From contig JAFXJE010000151.1 in NCBI GenBank assembly GCA_017532485.1, forward strand, positions 1 to 16,133: a stretch of 16,133 nucleotides of DNA, read 5' to 3'. The stretch's first letter is position 1. The number at the start of each line of letters is the position of its first letter. This stretch comes from Peptococcaceae bacterium (GTDB taxonomy: Bacteria > Bacillota > Peptococcia > Peptococcales > Peptococcaceae). The notes under the pieces are model-generated. The model made no database searches, was not told the origin of the DNA, and was given only the letters and a program-made list of their open reading frames with translations. Of this stretch, positions 1 to 7,931 are shown piece by piece. The position numbers and the translations under genes were made by a program.

Positions 1-153
1 ATCGAGAGCTTTCATTCGCTCATCAAGCGTGAGCTGATTTATCACGAAGAATACAGAACCATTGATGATGTCAGGGCATCTGTCGAATGGTATGTGAACT
101 GGTACAACAACGAACGTATTAATTCACGCATTGAATGGCTTCAAGCCTCCTAG
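1..153 (+). pseudogene. IS3-family transposase (OrfB), C-terminal end only
   Basis: The open frame runs in from the left edge and ends at the TAG at 151-153, leaving 50 residues. It begins IESFHSLIKRELIYHEE and contains VEWYVNWYNNERI, which is typical of the end of IS3-family OrfB: the final catalytic Glu lies in the IESFHS block and the W-Y-x-N-x-R block follows. The last residues (SRIEWLQAS) differ from the usual SxKGxSP-type ending, so the 3' end may be altered. The rest of the gene lies outside the window, so whether the element is intact cannot be judged. It belongs to a different IS from the OrfB at 1235-2065, because the matching blocks differ clearly. Confidence 0.85.
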
Positions 154-589
154 ACCAATGTTTGGTTTACTTAATCTCGGTTTTCGGCACTAGCTGGTAC
201 GACGCCGTTTATAAGCCGTCACTTGTGAATTTCAAAAATTCGCCTTGTGAAGGCTCATTTGTTGCACGATACAACTTGTGAAATCCGGCTGATTCACAAT
301 CTATACCACCTGTTTTCTCTCACCGGCAGGGCTCGGCCCTGTTCCACCTACACAAACACCCAGAAATCACGCCGTTTTAAGCTGAAATCCGGGTTTTGAA
401 AAATTTTCGGAGTCCGGCAACTCTCGGTGCCGAAAAAACCTGTCCATAATCTTGACATCAGCGCCCTAAATAATGGATGTAGTTATTATTATTTTTTCGT
501 TCATCAGAATACCATAGGTAGTTTGAAAGTGTATCGGTTATTAAACTGATTAAATCGGCTATTATTGACAACATAAACTGCCTTTCTTT
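154..589. other. Noncoding stretch with short repeats, unassigned
   Basis: No convincing gene is present. The first half is richer in GC than the sequence to its right and holds several small structures. GGTTTTCGGCAC (179-190) is mirrored by GTGCCGAAAAAACC (427-440), which could be remains of element ends. A hairpin with stem CAGGGC and a 3-base loop lies at 327-341. A GAATTT/AAATTC dyad lies at about 227-241, and the repeated CTTGTGAA motif is listed separately. From about 470 to 589 the sequence becomes AT-rich and shows no feature I can name. The right boundary of the IS3 element that ends in the coding fragment at 1-153 may lie here but could not be fixed. Confidence 0.4.
222..299. repeat. 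Three direct copies and one inverted copy of a TTGTGAA motif
   Basis: CTTGTGAA occurs at 222-229, 244-251 and 275-282, and TTCACAA (the reverse complement of TTGTGAA) at 293-299. Spacing is irregular (22 and 31 bases between direct copies), so these are not classical phased iterons. They could be binding sites for a plasmid protein or simple coincidence in a short region. Confidence 0.4.
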
Positions 590-775
590 TCAAATCACAA
601 ATTCCTTGTTTTGAAGTAATTCTTTTTGTTTCTTACCAATGGCATAGGTGTAAATTCCCATTAAGACCTTCTTCTTGTCGGGATCTTTTTCGTTTAAAGC
701 ATTATCCATTAATACTTGTAGGTTTGTTTTTTCAGCTTCCAAAAACAAATTTTCAAAAATATTTTTATTACCCAT
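590..775 (-). CDS. Small hypothetical protein, 61 aa
   Basis: I do not recognise this protein. It is short, charged and soluble-looking, beginning MGNKNIFENLFLEAEKT. It has no membrane segment or signal peptide, and a lysine-rich stretch (DPDKKK) in the middle. The composition suggests a mostly helical protein. Coding is supported by a Shine-Dalgarno GGGAG about 9 bases before the ATG, and by a well-formed promoter and dyad just upstream (801-845). It is read away from the putative oriT at 866-945, as small plasmid accessory or regulatory genes often are, but that is only context. No function is proposed. Confidence 0.6.
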   Translation of the reverse strand: MGNKNIFENLFLEAEKTNLQVLMDNALNEKDPDKKKVLMGIYTYAIGKKQKELLQNKEFVI

Positions 776-800
776 AATTTAAGCTCCCTGTTGTCTTTCA

Positions 801-845
801 ATTAGTATCTAATCTAATTATACTAATAAGCAAAATAATCCGTCA
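801..845 (-). promoter_or_regulatory. Promoter and dyad operator of the 61-aa gene
   Basis: On the minus strand, TGACGG (840-845) and a consensus TATAAT (817-822) are separated by 17 bases. A perfect inverted repeat ATTAGTAT (801-808) / ATACTAAT (820-827), with an 11-base gap, overlaps the -10 box and the expected start of transcription. This is the usual position of a repressor site. Which protein binds is unknown; autoregulation by the 61-aa product is possible but unproven. Confidence 0.55.
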
Positions 846-865
846 GCAAAACGAATAAAATGAGT

Positions 866-945
866 TTAATGCGCACTTACACATAGAAATTTTCTATGGT
901 AGTCCGTATGACCTATTTTTTAGGTCAAGGCGCACTTACACTCCA
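866..945 (-). other. oriT: Putative origin of transfer (MOBQ/RSF1010-type nic motif), two copies
   Basis: Read on the minus strand, TAAGTGCGC occurs twice, at 871-879 and 930-938, within a 12-bp direct repeat whose starts are 59 bases apart (GCGCACTTACAC on the plus strand). Immediately 5' of the first site on that strand is a perfect inverted repeat CATAGAAA/TTTCTATG (882-898). A dyad followed by TAAGTGCGC is the known arrangement of IncQ/RSF1010-like and pSK41/pIP501-like oriT regions, where the relaxase nicks near the end of the motif. The second copy continues CCTTG, close to the RSF1010 CCCT, and has only a weak CAAG/CTTG dyad (947-957). A further hairpin GACCTA/TAGGTC (910-926) lies between the copies. 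No relaxase gene is in the window, so any transfer would need one elsewhere. Confidence 0.6.
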
Positions 946-989
946 CCAAGAAACTTGTTGATTAATTGCTAGAAAGCAGTGTATCAGAA

Positions 990-1004
990 GTCGCTATAAG
1001 CGAC
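990..1004. repeat. Short perfect hairpin
   Basis: GTCGCT-ATA-AGCGAC is a 6-bp stem with a 3-base loop. No U-tract follows, so it is not an obvious terminator. It lies between the putative oriT and the palindrome at 1043-1058 and may be part of a plasmid control region. Confidence 0.35.
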
Positions 1005-1042
1005 AACTCAAAAACAACAAAATTTCCTGCTGCGAGCATACT

Positions 1043-1085
1043 ATGTGTATATACACATGGTGTAAAAATATATCAAGATTGATAT
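1043..1085. promoter_or_regulatory. 16-bp perfect palindrome and neighbouring dyad, possible operator
   Basis: ATGTGTATATACACAT (1043-1058) equals its own reverse complement. TGTATATACA-type palindromes are common as sites of ribbon-helix-helix repressors in plasmid control and toxin-antitoxin operons. That is known of such families and only inferred here. A second dyad ATATCA-AGAT-TGATAT (1070-1085) follows at once and overlaps the ATG of the truncated frame at 1084. No clear promoter hexamers could be assigned. Confidence 0.4.
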
Positions 1086-1212
1086 GTTTTTGTTTGGGAA
1101 ATTCCCAATCCCTTTTTTAATTAAAATCGATTTTGATAAGCGAACGGTTATTGAACGACAAGTACTAACAAACAAAACGGACGCTATAAAAGTTGCTCAG
1201 AAGTCAATAAAT
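1084..1212 (+). pseudogene. Possible 5' fragment of an unknown gene, cut by an IS3-type element
   Basis: An ATG at 1084 opens a frame beginning MFLFGKFPIPFLIKIDF, which runs into the left inverted repeat of the IS3-type element at 1213. Only about 43 codons precede the element; the rest of the frame, to 1275, is IS sequence. The first 15 residues are hydrophobic and the remainder is charged. There is no convincing Shine-Dalgarno sequence, so it may not be a gene. Its position just after two dyads is what makes it worth listing. No family is recognised. Confidence 0.25.
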
Positions 1213-2064
1213 TGGACTATTTTTATTCAGTTACTTAGGCAACATTTGAGATACGATTACGATTATAAAAATTGATATACCAACCAATGGCTGCTTGGAC
1301 TTGCGTTAATGTTTCGTATGCCTTCAAATACACCTCTTCACGTTTCAATATTGAATTAAATGCTTCCATACGGCCATTATCGTATGGATGTCCTTTGAGT
1401 GAATATGAATGTTTCAAGCCATAATTTTGACATTTAATATTAAATTCAGCACTCGTGTATTGCGACCCCATATCTGAATGAATAATTAATGGCTTTCGAT
1501 GCTTATCTAAAGCCATCTGTAAGGCACTTGTGGCTAGCTCGGCTGTCATTGTATCGCCAATTTTATAGCCCAATACTTTTCTCTTCTCAGGATCCAAAAC
1601 GGTCGCTAAATAGACCCATCTGTGGTTAGTCAACTGAATATAAGTGATATCTGTTTGCCAAACACCGCTCAAATCATGCAAGTGTCTAATCAAATTGGGC
1701 TTTTGATCAACAGTCACCACAGTTTTGGGCTTGCGATAACGTTTTTGCATGCGGGATTTAATCCCTAATTCACGCATCAATTTGAGTGTCATATACTCAG
1801 ATACTTTCGGCCCGTCGGTTTGTTGACTATAAGCAGCAATACGACGATAACCATAAAATTTAAAGGTTTTCCAAACGTCTAAAATATAAGGTTTCAGGGA
1901 TTCTCTACACTTTTCTTGTCGACTGGGCTGCCAATGGCGCCAGTTGTAATAGGTACTAGGTTTGATTTTAAGTGCACTTAAAATACGCACAAGCGCGTAG
2001 CCTTGTGCTAAAAATTGGTTAACGAGCGGCAATCCCACATTACGGACTGAATAAAAGTAGTCCA
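1213..2064 (-). mobile_element. IS3-family insertion sequence, short form without orfA
   Basis: The ends are imperfect inverted repeats. The left end reads TGGACTATTTTTATTCAGT inward from 1213, and the right end reads TGGACTACTTTTATTCAGT on the minus strand inward from 2064, matching at 18 of 19 positions. The element spans 852 bp, shorter than the usual 1.2-1.5 kb of the family. The right repeat abuts the start of orfB, with no room for orfA. Flanking bases do not form a target duplication (left AAAT, right TTTT). It is therefore likely an internally deleted derivative sitting at a rearrangement point between the plasmid backbone and the lac region. Confidence 0.7.
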
Positions 2065-2065
2065 T
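1235..2065 (-). pseudogene. IS3-family transposase OrfB (rve/DDE integrase core), orfA missing
   Basis: This is the catalytic half of an IS3-type transposase, which cuts and joins the element ends. The retroviral-integrase-like core is complete. The first Asp is in VWQTDITYI, the second in IIHSDMGSQY and the Glu in NGRMEAFNS, with exactly 35 residues between the second Asp and the Glu (DD35E). The end, YINFYNRNRI, is also typical. The frame is open to a TTG at 2095, but that part lies outside the element; the ATG at 2063-2065 overlaps the terminal repeat. Normally OrfB is made as an OrfA-OrfB fusion by -1 frameshifting, and no OrfA, with its helix-turn-helix and leucine zipper, remains. The protein is probably inactive on its own. 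Confidence 0.8.
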
Positions 2066-2170
2066 TTTTTTAGTATAAGAGCAGAATTGATGCAACTAGG
2101 ACTCTACACGACTCCCGTTCAAACTAGTGACTTTACGGCGCAGGTACATTACTTCAAGGCTAAGGACTAA
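2066..2170 (+). pseudogene. 3' fragment of a carbohydrate gene, probably GH36 alpha-galactosidase C-terminus
   Basis: A plus-strand frame emerges from the IS edge at 2066 and ends at the TAA at 2168-2170. It reads ...RAELMQLGLY, then TTPVQTSDFTAQVHYFKAKD and the stop. The pattern (D/A)-E-L-M-x-x-G-L ... S-D-F-x-(A/S)-x-x-x-x-(F/L)-K resembles the C-terminal beta-sandwich end of GH36 alpha-galactosidases as I know them, and an alpha-galactosidase fits a lac/raf locus. It converges on lacM and shares the terminator at 2213-2253. The match is by eye over about 30 residues, so another carbohydrate enzyme is possible. By eye its base composition is closer to lacLM than to the gal operon. Confidence 0.45.
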
Positions 2171-2212
2171 GCTCAGCCATTAAACATATTAAAACTTAAT
2201 CATCGTTAATCT

Positions 2213-2253
2213 AAAAGAACGCTCTGGCAAATAACCTGCCGGAGCGTTCTTTT
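2213..2253. terminator. Bidirectional rho-independent terminator between the truncated plus-strand gene and lacM
   Basis: The stem AAAAGAACGCTC / GAGCGTTCTTTT continues inward with TGGC/GCCG-type pairing (one G-T pair) around a short AT-rich loop. A-runs on the left and T-runs on the right let it act in both directions: for lacM on the minus strand and for the truncated gene ending at 2170 on the plus strand. Confidence 0.85.
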
Positions 2254-2269
2254 GAAATCAAATTAATTT

Positions 2270-5198
<2,929 letters not shown>

Positions 5199-5247
5199 AA
5201 CGACAACGGGCGATAAGAAGAATTTGAATCGATAACGTGATAAATTT

Positions 5248-5261
5248 GTAAAGCGTTACCA
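5248..5261 (+). promoter_or_regulatory. Possible second cre site
   Basis: GTAAAGCGTTACCA fits the cre consensus from the fourth base on (A-A-n-C-G-n-T-n-n-C-A) but has GT where TG is expected. It lies about 30 bases upstream of the -35 box at 5290, between the divergent lacL promoter and that plus-strand promoter. It would suit carbon control of the lost gene starting at 5364. Confidence 0.4.
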
Positions 5262-5289
5262 AATCTTGTTCTAAAGGTCTTTTGGGGTG

Positions 5290-5318
5290 TTGACAACAAT
5301 CAAAAAAATCATTATAGT
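5290..5318 (+). promoter_or_regulatory. Strong sigma-70-type promoter, divergent from lacL
   Basis: TTGACA (5290-5295) is followed after exactly 17 bases by TATAGT (5313-5318). It would drive the gene that started at 5364. That gene is now replaced by an ISL3-type element, so the transcript would run antisense to the truncated transposase and on toward galR. No terminator was seen in between in that direction. Confidence 0.8.
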
Positions 5319-5324
5319 CAAACC

Positions 5325-5340
5325 TAATAAAATTTTAGTA
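5325..5340 (+). promoter_or_regulatory. GalR-type operator downstream of the 5290 promoter
   Basis: TAATAAAATTTTAGTA is a palindrome with one mismatched pair and contains the TTTAGTA half-site seen before galR and the gal operon. It lies just after the -10 box, the usual position for repression. Confidence 0.5.
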
Positions 5341-5363
5341 AAACTATTTACGGAGGGATTTTT

Positions 5364-5408
5364 CATGAATACTAGCGACTTAAAACGGTTCAAAGTCAAA
5401 TGGTACTG
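5364..5408 (+). pseudogene. Start of a lost gene, fused into ISL3 end
   Basis: An ATG with an excellent Shine-Dalgarno (GGAGGG, about 6 bases before the start) follows the promoter and operator at 5290-5340. The frame reads MNTSDLKRFKVKWY and stops. From about 5387 the bases (GGTTCAAAGTCAAATGG) look like the terminus of an ISL3-family element, so only about seven codons are original. The gene was divergent from lacL under GalR-like and possibly CcpA control, so a galactoside permease, galM or glycosidase is likely. Seven residues cannot say which. Confidence 0.5.
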
Positions 5409-6299
5409 ATGACCGGTAAAATTTAATATTTTGAACCTTGCTTAGGCAGCTGACTTCACATTGTTGAGATCAGCTGCCTCTTGCTTATAGTTCATTGAGT
5501 AGAAACTATTCTTGAATGAGATAAGAATACGTAGACGAAAGTTTTTGAAACTACGGAACCCGTATGCCGTGCGCTTAATTGCTTTGATTTTATTGTTTGA
5601 ACCTTCAATTGGTCCGTTTGAGAATCCATAGATAAAGCTGTTTATTATTTCGTCGAAGTGCTTGCGGATAGTGCGACGAGCCTTCTTCATTGCCTTTGGC
5701 AATGAGCGGTATTGGGCATCATTTTTTGTGGGGTATAGAACAGACTTAAGTTCAGCTTCATCACGAGTTTCGATGGCGTAAAGAATCCCTTGGTAGAAAG
5801 CGTATGCGTCACGCAGTTCATCAGAGAGCGCCAGTAGGCGGTCGATAACTTCTTTATCAGTTAAATAGGCATGCTTAAAATTGATTCGATTTTTGCGGGT
5901 CGTGTAATCGAGTGCAGTTTCGTGCTTCATAAGTAGTTTCCAGAAGCGCTTTAGTTGGCGATACTCTTTGCTGTCTGACCCGAATTTTTTCATAACACTG
6001 ATACGAACCTTGTTTAGTTCACGGTATGCTTGAGTTACAACGTGAAATCTGTCGGCTACGATGTTTGCGTTTGGAAATAAATCCTTAATCATAGCTCTGT
6101 AAGGGGTGAATAAATCTACAGTAATGGTTTTAACAGCAGCTCGAGCTGCTGGACTGTATTGATTGAAATAGGCACGGAGCTGACCAGCACCGCGATCCTT
6201 CATGACATCTAGAATGCGGTGGTTAACAGAATCGATTAAAATCATGCTCATTCCGCTAGTTGCGAACTTGCCTGATTTGAAGTCATCTATTGCTTGTTA
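5387..6299 (-). mobile_element. Truncated ISL3-family insertion sequence
   Basis: The left end probably begins at the GG of GGTTCAAAGTCAAATGG (5387), since ISL3-type termini usually start with GG followed by a T/C-rich stretch. The right end is missing: no matching inverted repeat was seen near 6300, and the transposase frame breaks at a TAA (6297-6299) before its N-terminal part. About one third of the element has been lost where it joins the galR promoter region. IS1165 of Leuconostoc is one ISL3 element to compare, but I cannot confirm identity. Confidence 0.65.
5442..6296 (-). pseudogene. ISL3-family transposase, N-terminus missing
   Basis: The frame is open from 6296 down to the TAA at 5442-5444, giving 284 codons; the first ATG is at 6249-6251 (269 aa). 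Complete ISL3 transposases have roughly 400-440 residues, with an N-terminal zinc finger and helix-turn-helix that bind the element ends. Both are absent here. What remains is the DDE core. IDDFKSGKFATSGMSMIL carries the first acidic residue, ANIVADRFHVV the second, and GPIEGSNNKIKAIKRTAYGF the Glu region near the end, as is typical of the family. Without the DNA-binding part it should be inactive. It lies between the orphan promoter at 5290 and galR and is transcribed against both. Confidence 0.85.
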
Positions 6300-6347
6300 G
6301 ACTTCATAATTGTACTCTCCTTTTCGGTATCAGCTAACACAGTTAAT

Positions 6348-6361
6348 AGTAAGCGCTTTCA
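6348..6361 (+). promoter_or_regulatory. cre site (CcpA) upstream of galR
   Basis: AGTAAGCGCTTTCA matches the strong cre sequence TGTAAGCGCTTTCA at 13 of 14 positions. It lies 12 bases before the 34-bp palindrome. It suggests that galR, and perhaps the gene that once preceded it, is under carbon catabolite control. Confidence 0.7.
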
Positions 6362-6372
6362 AAAGAAAAATC

Positions 6373-6406
6373 AATACTTTTTACTAAATATTTAGTAAAA
6401 AGTATT
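6373..6406. promoter_or_regulatory. 34-bp perfect palindrome, GalR operator of galR
   Basis: The sequence from 6373 to 6406 equals its own reverse complement (17-base arms, right arm ATTTAGTAAAAAGTATT). It contains the half-site TTTAGTAAA in both orientations. LacI/GalR-family proteins bind such palindromes as dimers, so autoregulation of galR, whose ATG is 86 bases downstream, is likely. A stem this long could also fold in RNA if read through from the 5290 promoter. Confidence 0.75.
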
Positions 6407-6445
6407 TTATCGCAATTTGTTGTAAAATAATAAAAGAACATTTAC

Positions 6446-6467
6446 TGTGATAAAGACTGATATCACA
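6446..6467. promoter_or_regulatory. Dyad in the galR leader
   Basis: TGTGATA (6446-6452) and TATCACA (6461-6467) form a perfect 7-bp inverted repeat with an 8-base gap, about 25 bases before the galR start. It resembles a CRP/FNR-family site in shape, but equally could be an RNA hairpin in the leader. No function is assigned. Confidence 0.35.
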
Positions 6468-6492
6468 ACATTGACGAGCTGAGGAAGAATAT

Positions 6493-7506
6493 ATGGTCAC
6501 AATAAAAGACATCGCGGCAGCAACAGATGTTTCGGCAAGTACAGTATCACGTGTCTTAAATCAAGATATGACGTTATCTGTATCAGATGAGACACGACGA
6601 AAGGTTATTGACACAGCACAGCGGCTGAATTATGTTAAAAAACCCAAAAAAGAAATGACTACTCAAACGCTCCACATTGCAGTTTTGACGGTCTTTTCTG
6701 AAACACGTGAATCTAATGATTCTTATTGGCGCCAAATTTATTTAAGCATTGTTCAAGCTGCTCATGAACGCGGCATTGTGGTTGATGATGTTATTCGTAT
6801 CAATCAAGGATTGAAATTGGCTGATTTCGCGCAATATGACGCCATTATTGTACTTGGGGATATGACCCCCAGCGCAGTGAATCAACTAAAACAAATCAAT
6901 AGCAGTATCGTTTTAGCTGATGCAAAAGACCACTACCATGATATTGATGCGGTTAATCCTGAATTGAGGTTGATGACAGTTAGAATTTTGAACGAGTTAT
7001 ATGAAGCGGGTCGACAAAAAATTGGCTTCATCGGTGGCATCAATGACTTGACAGCTCTTGATGGTACGACAACGACTAATCTGGAAGACGTACGTAGTGA
7101 GATATATGAGGAATGGTCCAAAAATCATGGGATTACCCCTCATTTTCATACTGGAACATGGCATGCAGAAACTGGCAGCTTGGGTGCAACTAAACTATTG
7201 GAAGAGGAGCCGCAATTAGATGCTTTGTTGGTGGCGTCAGATCCAATTGCATTAGGCGCTATTAATGCATTGAAGCTACAAGGTATTGAGCCCGGGAAAG
7301 ACATTGATGTGGTGAGCTTTGATAATTTGGAGTTAGCTTCATATCTGGTGCCAGCGCTGACTACGGTTGAATTACATCCCAGCGCAATTGGCAAAACTGC
7401 TATAAGTCAGGCCTGTGAACTGGCTAGAGGAGAGAGAACTTGGCCAATTTGGGCAACAATTCCCAGTCAACTACATTATCGAGAAACGTTCAAAAAAAAT
7501 AAGTAA
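6493..7506 (+). CDS. galR: Galactose operon repressor GalR (LacI/GalR family)
   Basis: A 337-residue LacI/GalR-family regulator. The N-terminal helix-turn-helix is VTIKDIAAATDVSASTVSRV (residues 2-21), followed by the hinge, with RRKVIDTAQRLNY at about 36-48. The rest is a periplasmic-binding-protein-like sugar-sensing domain (about 60-330) with the usual ALLVASDPIALGAINAL and DVVSFDN blocks. The start has GAGGAAG about 7 bases before the ATG. It lies directly before the gal operon in the same direction, with palindromes carrying TTTAGTAAA in front of itself (6373-6406) and in front of the operon (7509-7558). It probably represses both, with release by galactose or a derivative. Inducer and binding are inferred from the family and position. 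It is intact and of normal length. Confidence 0.92.
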   Translation: MVTIKDIAAATDVSASTVSRVLNQDMTLSVSDETRRKVIDTAQRLNYVKKPKKEMTTQTLHIAVLTVFSETRESNDSYWRQIYLSIVQAAHERGIVVDDVIRINQGLKLADFAQYDAIIVLGDMTPSAVNQLKQINSSIVLADAKDHYHDIDAVNPELRLMTVRILNELYEAGRQKIGFIGGINDLTALDGTTTTNLEDVRSEIYEEWSKNHGITPHFHTGTWHAETGSLGATKLLEEEPQLDALLVASDPIALGAINALKLQGIEPGKDIDVVSFDNLELASYLVPALTTVELHPSAIGKTAISQACELARGERTWPIWATIPSQLHYRETFKKNK

Positions 7507-7508
7507 CC

Positions 7509-7558
7509 GTTTACATTTTAGTAAACAGGTGGTAAACTATGTTTGTAATTTAGTAAAT
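7509..7558 (+). promoter_or_regulatory. Promoter of the gal operon with two GalR-type operators
   Basis: TTTACA (7510-7515) and TAAACT (7533-7538) are 17 bases apart, with a TGn extension before the -10 box. GTTTAC-ATTTTA-GTAAAC (7509-7526) is a perfect dyad that covers the -35 box. A second box, ATTTAGTAAAT (7548-7558), lies just past the start of transcription. Repressor at both would shut the promoter. It begins right after the galR stop, so the gal genes have their own promoter besides any readthrough from galR. Confidence 0.75.
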
Positions 7559-7577
7559 ATTTTCTTGGAGGAAGCAA

Positions 7578-7916
7578 ATGTCTAATGCAAACTTTTTTTT
7601 TGACGAACAACAACAAGTTTTTCATCTATCAAATCAGCAGGTGTCTTACTTGATTCAAATCGAAGATGGTGGGGTGTTGAGCCACTTGTACTTTGGCAAA
7701 AAGGTATCAGGCTATCATGGTTCTCGTCTTTATCAACGATTAGATCGCGGTTTTTCACCTAACTTAGCTGGAGAACCTCATCAAACAGACCGTCGTTTTT
7801 CAAAAGATACGTTGTTACAGTTGATGTCAATTGGTTTATATAATGCGCCGATTGAGCAAGCAGATTTTACCTCATCAGTTAGATATTTTAGAGTCCAAGA
7901 AAACGAATTAAAGTAA
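7578..7916 (+). pseudogene. aga: 5' stub of a GH36 alpha-galactosidase (catalytic part deleted)
   Basis: The first 110 or so residues resemble the N-terminal beta-sandwich of GH36 alpha-galactosidases, which in lactic acid bacteria are about 730-750 aa: QVFHLSNQQVSYLIQIEDGG, then LSHLYFGKKV, YQRLDRGFSPNL and DRRFSKDTLLQLM. The frame then ends abruptly, ENELK and TAA (7914-7916), so the whole TIM barrel and its two catalytic Asp residues are gone. Promoter, operators and a perfect Shine-Dalgarno (GGAGGAAG) are kept, and the galK ribosome site follows 2 bases after the stop. The deletion therefore left a clean operon. The stub is still expected to be translated as a 112-aa protein without activity. 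An aldose epimerase (galM) was considered but fits less well. Confidence 0.8.
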
Positions 7917-7931
7917 GAAAGGTAGATTGAA

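Noticed and set aside
222..299. CRISPR array or classical replication iterons
   Set aside because: Copies are only 7-8 bp with irregular spacing, there are no spacers of equal size, and no cas or rep gene is nearby.
2066..2095. IS3 OrfB start at the TTG at 2095
   Set aside because: These codons lie outside the inverted repeat of the element and result from the junction.
7578..7916. Truncated aldose 1-epimerase (galM)
   Set aside because: The blocks YLIQIEDGGVLSHLYFGKKV and DRGFSPNL fit the GH36 N-terminal domain and not the GalM fold.
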